64,000 nt of DNA, from positions 549,649 to 613,648 of the forward strand of contig JAWNGF010000017.1 in assembly GCA_037039685.1 (NCBI GenBank), read 5' to 3'. Under the pieces are notes generated by a model that was not told the origin of the DNA, ran no database searches, and saw nothing but the letters and a program-made list of their open reading frames with translations. Below, piece by piece: positions 57,441-64,000 of the stretch (its first letter is position 1; each line of letters begins with the position of its first letter). Position numbers and translations under genes: made by a program. The stretch comes from Ceratobasidium sp. AG-K (Eukaryota; Basidiomycota; Agaricomycetes; Cantharellales; Ceratobasidiaceae).

Positions 57441-58285
57441 TCTGAGATTGCCCCGCTTGTTCATTGGTTACCCCTAGGGAAGTTTTTCGTGTTATCTCTA
57501 ATGATCAGCCTTGTTGGGTGAGCAACATTATCGTGAATTATTGACTGGGTGACTGGGTTCTTATACATAGGGTTCAAATAGGCAAGGCTATATTCGCCAA
57601 CAATTTGCTCACACTCACGCCCCAATTCGTACCTCGTGCAATATAGTCAGCGAACCGGTGTTTCTAGCAGTAACTGTACGTTCAATATTGTTGGGACTGA
57701 TCACGACTTAACACATTATCTCAGAGCCGGGGCAACGCTATTGAACTTATTGAAGGAGTTAATTTGGTAACTACCCGGGCTGCACACATCAGTCAGCTCG
57801 ATCAAGGCGATCCTTCAGCAGAGGGAGGCGAAGATTCCGGGTTCACTCCGGTGCGTTGATTGACTCTGCGCCGCTGCCATTCAAATTCCTTATTGTAGTA
57901 CACTAGACAAGCGTGGGTAAACCGGAAGAAGCTACAACCAGCAACACCATCCATTCCGCCAAACTAGCGTCAACGGCGTAACAAGTAGTACTCCTGTCTT
58001 ACTGTAAATCCACTTATATTATGTCGACTTTAGTCCCTAATTATCCAGTCACACGTTTCCCTATTCACAAAGTTATTTTGACTCAAATGATACCGTGTGA
58101 TCACCCTTTGCACCTACGAGAGCTCATAATAACATGGTGAATTCCCCATCTCAGTTTTGGATGAACTATAGGGACTGAGTATATCGAGAAATGCGCGTAA
58201 ACGATATATTAGTGTGCCAGGTACAAGGTATCTCGAAGGGCACGGTTCGACGGCCTGGACAAGACTAAGCCTAACACAAACATCT
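57441..58285. other. intergenic, no gene recognised
   Basis: 3' flank of the membrane gene remnant and of the minus-strand dehydrogenase. No supported coding frame. Confidence 0.45.
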
Positions 58286-59453
58286 CTAACGCAACGAGGC
58301 ACCAACATCGTGACACCATTTGTCCCACAACTCGTCTTGTCGGACCCAATCCAGAATCCATGGCCTTACCCACTTCCAATGCATTCGATCCCAGTATAAT
58401 CCTCGGAGCTCAGTGGTTGCTGGTTCGGGGGCGGTAGCCAGCCAAACTGGCGTGGCTGCTCCTTCTTCGTTGGAAATCCCAAATGTGCTTCCAAACAGTC
58501 TGAAAACATCTGACAGACGCCCTGTCATCGATCCCACCCCATCAGGTTGTCCCCAGAACGAGGATTTAACGGTTCCTTTGATTACCTTAGTCATAAAAAA
58601 GTATTTAAACACTGGTAAAAAAAGTTAACTTACCTGGATGACACACATGAACCGAAATATCCTTCCATCCCTCGATCTGGGACAAGCGACGCTGAAGGGC
58701 GATGGTCCATATCACTTGTGCGGCTTTGGAGCGCGCATATAATATCATGACGTCGCCAAACGTGAGCATTGGTTTAGTCGTGGTGGGGTAGTTGGACAGG
58801 ATGTCGGTTCCGCTAGTATTGCACTGACTGATCTCGTCACTTCCGTATGAAGCACACGAGGCGACGTTGACAATACGCGCATGAGGGGCCATGCATCCCA
58901 AATTAAGCAACGAAATGGTGAGCAGAACGTGCCCGAGGTGGTTTGCTTGGTACATTTGCTCAAACCCATCCTCCGTCACCGAGGCAGCGCTTAGCATGCA
59001 CCCTGATGCGAAGTTAGCATCTTGTCGGAACTTGAAAGAACCCTTGATCGTACCTGCGTTGTTGACCAATATATCTATTTGCTTGACCTCGCGTGCTTCC
59101 CAACGCCTGAGAAATTCCTTGACGCTATTGAAATTTGAAAGGTTGAGAGTTTGGACTTCAACGTTTTTGTTGCCAGTACTCTCGATGATATCGAGACGAG
59201 CGGCTTTTCCCCTAGAGTCGTGTCGGCACGCAAGCACGACATGGGCGCCCATGCTAGCAAGGGCTCGTGCGACCTCAAGCCCGACGCCAGAGTTAGCGCC
59301 AGTTACAACAGCGAGCTTGCCGTGAAGGTCAACATCCCGAGGGTGTACCAATTTGGGGATGAACGGAATGACAAAATTATCGAGGTTTGTACGAGTAAAA
59401 CTCATCGTGGAAAGAAAAGAACCAAGAAGACCTGAAGTCGGAGCATAAGGCAT
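58286..59453 (-). CDS. short-chain dehydrogenase/reductase (copy 1)
   Basis: Exons 59054-59453, 58634-59002, 58286-58575 give 352 aa. Classical SDR fold: cofactor motif TGANSGVG (51-58), NNAG (131-134, split by intron 1), Ser near 182 and YARSK (222-226) as catalytic Ser, Tyr and Lys. The C-terminal extension is Trp-rich (YWDRMHWKWVRPW). Substrate unknown; nearest recognisable shape is the retinol-dehydrogenase-like group. Intron 1 (59003-59053) is 51 nt with no stop, so the unspliced message stays in frame. It starts at MPY, as in the divergent paralogue at 60936. Confidence 0.9.
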
Positions 59454-60935
59454 GGTTGAGGGAGAACGACACAAGACTAAAGATCGCGACCGCAGTGCTT
59501 TTATTGTACAGCAGATCCCAGAATTCAACACGGCACATAGTGCGTTCCTCAGCCAGTCTAGTAGCCAGGTGGTAGCTGTCCCGCGCTGTCGTGAGACCCT
59601 GTCAATACATATCCATATGGAAGAAATGGCAATCAGTAGAGTCGATTATGAGCGAACTAAGATGTTTTTGAATAGTCAGTTCTGTATTGCGACCTCATAA
59701 TATAATACAACAAGCACAATGAATTCTCGCTTGGTTAGTTGACTGTGCGATATGCATTTAAGCCCCGCAGCCACTAGCCCGAAACTTTAGCTCAGAATCT
59801 CCCGTAATTCCCAATGGATTTGGGAGGAGAGCTCAGAGGATCAGTGTGCTTCAGGCTACTATACCCTGTTAACCGTAATGAATGGGCTACACCCTCAGAC
59901 TGACGGGGTACTGGAGACCGATGGATTTCGTGGATGTATGCCGCTGGGGTTTACCCCGTAAGAAACAACTAATAGAATAATGCTGTTTAGGTTCTCAGGG
60001 AACCAGAATTGCTTTCCCCGCCGCACGCTCTTTGTACCTGTCTGCCCAATATACAGTAGTCCATGTTCAGTCTCTGGTTTGAGCTGGATCATCAGCCCTA
60101 ACGCAGAACGGCGCCAAAGTCCCAGTGTGTTATGGAAATCAATAAATTATTCATTACTGTCGGATCGACGGAAAACATAGAAATCGGGTGTATGCAAGCC
60201 TAATTCGTATGTAATATAAGAGTGGCATTGTGTGGTACAACAATGACATGTTGATACACATGGGTTGGAGAACCCTTGACCACGCTGTAGCTTAGGCACC
60301 GGCGTTGTCTCAGCCGAGTTCGTCGGTCGGGGGGCGCTTGGTTGGCAATGGCCGTAAGTGGTCAAGCTGATAACTGAGAGTGTTGTGATACGACACGGAA
60401 AATTTCTGATGTAACACTGAGGCTAGCCATAATCAGCGAGTCGCGGCCAGCATCACAGCTTACTCCAGCGGGTATATCGGGGCATGCGTACGCCTGCTAG
60501 CCTCCACTCTGATTACAGTAAGCCTCGGGTTCGAGAAGCAGAACTCGGTCTTCACAAAATGCTTAGTCAGCAACTTCCACCTCCCTCCACCTCCCTCCGG
60601 CAATCATCCATGAATATATGGGTCGAACCTTGAGCTAAGAACACCCAGTGCCACCCTTGTAAGGAAATAAGAGTCCGAAGTGTCGCCCACTCGAAGAAAT
60701 GGTTGATACGTCAGCGCTTCCATAATTTGCGGTCTCTAATGGACGCGTACGCGAATTAGGACTCGGTCGTACCAACGCCGATCCTCAGTACCGTCGCTTG
60801 ATAATTACAATGAGCGCGTCGAAATAATAAGCTATGCAATTACCGATGTTTAATACCGTAGATATATAATGTGCCGAATGACCCCGCAATCCCACACTGG
60901 GATCGATCCTGCGGCTCCCCTAGTCTTGCTCTATC
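59454..60935. other. shared upstream region of two divergent dehydrogenases
   Basis: About 1.5 kb between head-to-head paralogues, with only short ORFs. It presumably holds both promoters. Confidence 0.5.
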
Positions 60936-62111
60936 ATGCCTTACTCCTCGAAAACGCACACCTACTATGTTGCTTCTGCTCTTGCCTCCATGAGCTTCCT
61001 ACGCACGATGGTGGACAATTTCCTCATGCCACTTTACTCCCCAATTCCTATGCCCCATGTCGATCTTTATGGCAAGCTTGCAATTGTCACTGGGGCTAAC
61101 TCGGGCGTTGGGTTCGAGACCGCTCGTGCACTTGCTGCTATGGGGGCTCACGTAGTTTTGGCATGTAGGAGCGAGCTCAAGGGGGAAGAGGCAAGGAAGA
61201 AAATAGTTGAAATCACCGGAAACTCGCAAGTCGAGCTTGAATTGCTGGACTGCGGCAAGTTTGCGAGTGTTCATGCTTTTCTTGAACGATGGGAGAGGCG
61301 AGAGATGAAACAAGTCGACATACTAATTAATAATGCTGGTAAGAGATTGCTTTGGTTCGTCGCTGGTAATGCTGATTTACTCAACCATACAAATAGGCGG
61401 ACTGACAAGTACTGTCGCATTCACCGAAGATGGACTCGAACAAACTTATCAATCAAACCACCTTGCTCATCTTCTCCTTACTCATACACTCCTCAACAAC
61501 GGTCGCATATCTCCTTCTGGACGCATTGTGTCAATATCCTCGGTTGGATACTATGATTCCGCGCTGGTGGACGACCAGAACACAGGCGGAAGTGATGTGC
61601 TTTCCAGGTTTCAGAACCGAACTGGCGCCCCTCTCACGTTTGATGACATGATGGAGCTTTACAGGCGTTCCAAGGCATGCCAAGCCATATGGACCATGAT
61701 TTTGCAGCGAAAAATTGATGAAAGGGAAGGATGGAGGGGCATTACCGCGCATTCGTGCCATCCAGGTTAGCAAGTAGTGGTTTTATCAGCTATTCCCAGA
61801 TATTTAACGTTTATACTATAGGTACCGTCCAGTCCTCTATCTGGACGCAATCGGGGGGCAGCGCGGACATGCACGACCGATCCTCGAGGATTTTCAGACG
61901 TATGGCCAGTACGTTTGGAATCTCCAATGAACAAGGAGCGGTGACTCCCGTTTGGTTGGCTGTTTCGCCCATGCCTGAGCGCGAGGAGCTTCGAGGGATG
62001 TATTGGGACCGGAAGAACTGGAAGTGGGTGAGGCCATGGAGCCTAGAGGATGATCGCCAGGAGAAGTTATGGAATCAATGGGTTAGCGACGCGGGTGCCC
62101 CTTTGCGTTGA
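60936..62111 (+). CDS. short-chain dehydrogenase/reductase (copy 2)
   Basis: Exons 60936-61338, 61397-61765 and 61822-62111 give 353 aa. Exons 2 and 3 have exactly the lengths of copy 1 (369 and 290 nt), and the introns interrupt the same codons (NNAG and CHPG glycine). Motifs: TGANSGVGFETARALA, ILINNAG, SISSVGYYD, LYRRSKAC. The C-terminus YWDRKNWKWVRPW matches copy 1. Intron 1 here (58 nt) is not a multiple of three. NAD(P)-dependent oxidoreductase of unknown substrate, cytosolic by lack of a signal peptide. Confidence 0.92.
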
Positions 62112-62435
62112 ATAGTTTTCAAGCTTTCATGTACTTTTCTGATTGTATATAATTTGCCAACGCGTGGTACTTTGGACTTGACACGACACATCTGCGGGAT
62201 ACTGATATGACAGTCAGATAGGGGGCGCGGGTCAGACCACTTGTGCCCTAACCCGAAGGCTTCGTGTCGGGCCTATTCCAATCAAAATCAGCAAGCGTCC
62301 CAGCCAAGTCACATGTTGAAAACGATGAGCCACCTGGTTTAGCGAATTGACACGTGACAAGAAGTAGATTGTCTTTGGGGATTATCTAAGATAGACAGGC
62401 TTCGGCGTGGCTCTTGTGACGTGCAGTTGGCGGTC

Positions 62436-64000
62436 ATGTCGGACGGGGCTCGGTAAGTATTCGGGACAGGTTAATGGTGCCATAAATTTAACAAAACAAA
62501 CTCAAAACATTATAGACTTCACGAACTATGGAATTCTGCGCTATCCGAGGCGGCGACGACCTTGAAAGGTCTAATTGGTTCTTCTGGATGGGTGCGGGTC
62601 AACACCAGCAACAACCCCAACAACGTCTCGCTGCATAAAAAAGGGAACGTTCTGAGAGCGCTGGTTGAGATTGAGGATGAGAAGTATCCTGGAATCGACG
62701 ATTGGAGAGCGGTATTTGGCTCGGTGGAGTTGCGGAAGGAGTGGGATTTGATGGTGGACAAGGCTCGGGTGTTGGAGATGCTTGATCCTAACACGAGGGT
62801 AGTCAAGACCGACTATGCTTTGGGATGGCCAGCCAAGTGAGTGGCTCCCACGCTATTTATACACTTGGTCACTCACCTTGTGTCAGTCCCCGAGATGCGA
62901 TCACTATTTCTCGTACTGTGTATGACACCTCCACTGTGGTTGACGTATCAACTTCACTTCCTCGGTCCTCTGACGAACCGGCCTACCTTCGCCCATCCCC
63001 GCCCTACGTCAGGTCACACGTTCATCGTAAGCATTTTTTTCTCAGTCCCGTCCGTCCGACTTAGTTTTTGCAGTTCAGGCGTGGTGCATCCAACTCCCAA
63101 CTCCAACGTCCGCCAAAACACGCATTACACTGTTCTGGCAGCACGATCTCCGAAATGCTTTCACGCTGTCCTCTTCTTCCCCTAACACTGCCCTTCCGAC
63201 CCTCCTCCCCGCCATCTATTCCGTCGCCTCGCAAGGGGCACCTCGTGCACCGCTTGTCCAGCGCTGGGGCCCACGATCTGTAATCGACGCAGTATCGTAC
63301 GATACCGGACGCGCGGCCCTAAGGGTGGATTACACAATCCTCCCTGACGATGAACACGGGGACAGTGGCCTGGTCGCGGGTCAGAGAGAAGTGGAAATAT
63401 GGATTTCGCCTTCACATGCATGGGAAGCCCAGATATCAACACGAGCCGCGAGCGAAGCTGTGTCAAGTCTGCCCTGGACCGTTAATGCCGCCAAGTCAGG
63501 TTCTAGTGACGAAGCTGACGAACGCACGGTTATGCGCGTCACCCATTCACCTGTCCCGTCCAACTCGGCCTCGTCTCTCAAAGTCAAACTCGTTATCGAA
63601 CTTGGTGGAGGCTCCAAAGGCACACTACGGATCAACGGGGCCCCTCACTCGGTCTCGGCTGCTCGCCTTGCACCTCGGCCAATGATCGAATCTGGATTTG
63701 CTCCGAGTGTGGGCACGGAAATCCTGTCTGTTCTCGGGCCCGGCGCGGGGTCAGCAGAAAAAGGGACGGGAAGCGCAAAGTCTACTCCAGCACCGAGTGT
63801 CCAATCTCGTGCGGCCAGCATAGCCAGCACGATCCCTTCCGTTTCGGCCCCTTCCACTCGTACAGCCGCGGCTCAAAAATCGATCCAAACGCTTATCCGT
63901 CGGTCGTATACATATTTTACGGCTCTGCTTCAAGAACCCGATGCCAAATGGCGACCCCTACTTGAATCACGTGGCGTCACTGTCACCCAACTGGACTCGA
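62436..64000 (+). CDS. START-domain lipid-binding protein (3' end outside window)
   Basis: Exons 62436-62452, 62516-62836, 62887-63026 and 63074 to the window edge are all open and in phase. The first about 210 residues fit a START-type lipid-binding domain (GWVRVNTSNNPNNVSLHKKG, WRAVFGSVELRKEWDLMVDK, GWPANPRDAITISRTVYD). A Gly-rich domain with many Ser/Pro then follows (IELGGGSKGTLRING), then a low-complexity linker. A new globular part starts at the edge (KWRPLLESRGVTVTQLD), probably a second START domain. Such proteins carry sterols or other lipids between membranes. The ATG encodes a six-residue first exon, so the start is moderately sure. Confidence 0.75.

Overview
The window is fungal, most likely from an agaricomycete (mushroom-class) basidiomycete. 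The genes have very short introns (about 45-80 bp), a 13-nt microexon and CTAAC-type branch sites. The mobile elements are chromodomain Ty3/gypsy retrotransposons of the Tf1/sushi kind. Two secreted pectate lyases suggest a plant-associated or plant-pathogenic fungus (Rhizoctonia/Ceratobasidiaceae would fit; this is inference). No tRNA, rRNA or CRISPR was recognised.

Bases 1-33240 are a block of LTR retrotransposons inserted into one another. I call the copies A-J. The main family (A, B, C, D, I/J; LTR about 456 bp) encodes gag, pol in the -1 frame, and a third ORF (ORF3) of exactly 765 nt between pol and the 3' LTR. A second family (E, G/H; LTR 552 bp) carries a different, longer third ORF. 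A third (F; LTR 520 bp) has none. In the left part, a solo LTR lies in B, B in A, A in E, and E in F. Target-site duplications (TSDs) prove the solo LTR in B (ACCGC/ACTGC) and B in A (TTGTC). Copy C (21752-28959) sits in an E-family LTR with TSD GTATG. That LTR belongs to a rearranged E-family element (19887-30542) whose 5' part is inverted, with an inverted 5-bp duplication, as expected of self-integration.

Bases 33291-43462 are a CACTA-type DNA transposon (14-bp inverted ends, 3-bp TSD TTC, Tnp2-like transposase remnant). It was later split by copy D (35767-42995, TSD GTTGC), the best-preserved retrotransposon: intact gag and ORF3, and pol with a single TGA. Three signals recur across copies: a GGGAAAA slippery site with a stem-loop at gag/pol; a primer-binding site complementary to the predicted 5' end of the element's own RNA, with covariation between families; and decay dominated by CpG transitions.

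Bases 44054-64000 are ordinary gene space: a secreted two-domain fasciclin protein, an unrecognised two-exon gene with an in-frame stop, a tandem pair of PL3 pectate lyases, squalene epoxidase (ERG1), a degraded multi-pass membrane protein gene plus a duplicate fragment, a divergent pair of short-chain dehydrogenases, and the start of a START-domain lipid-binding protein running off the right edge.
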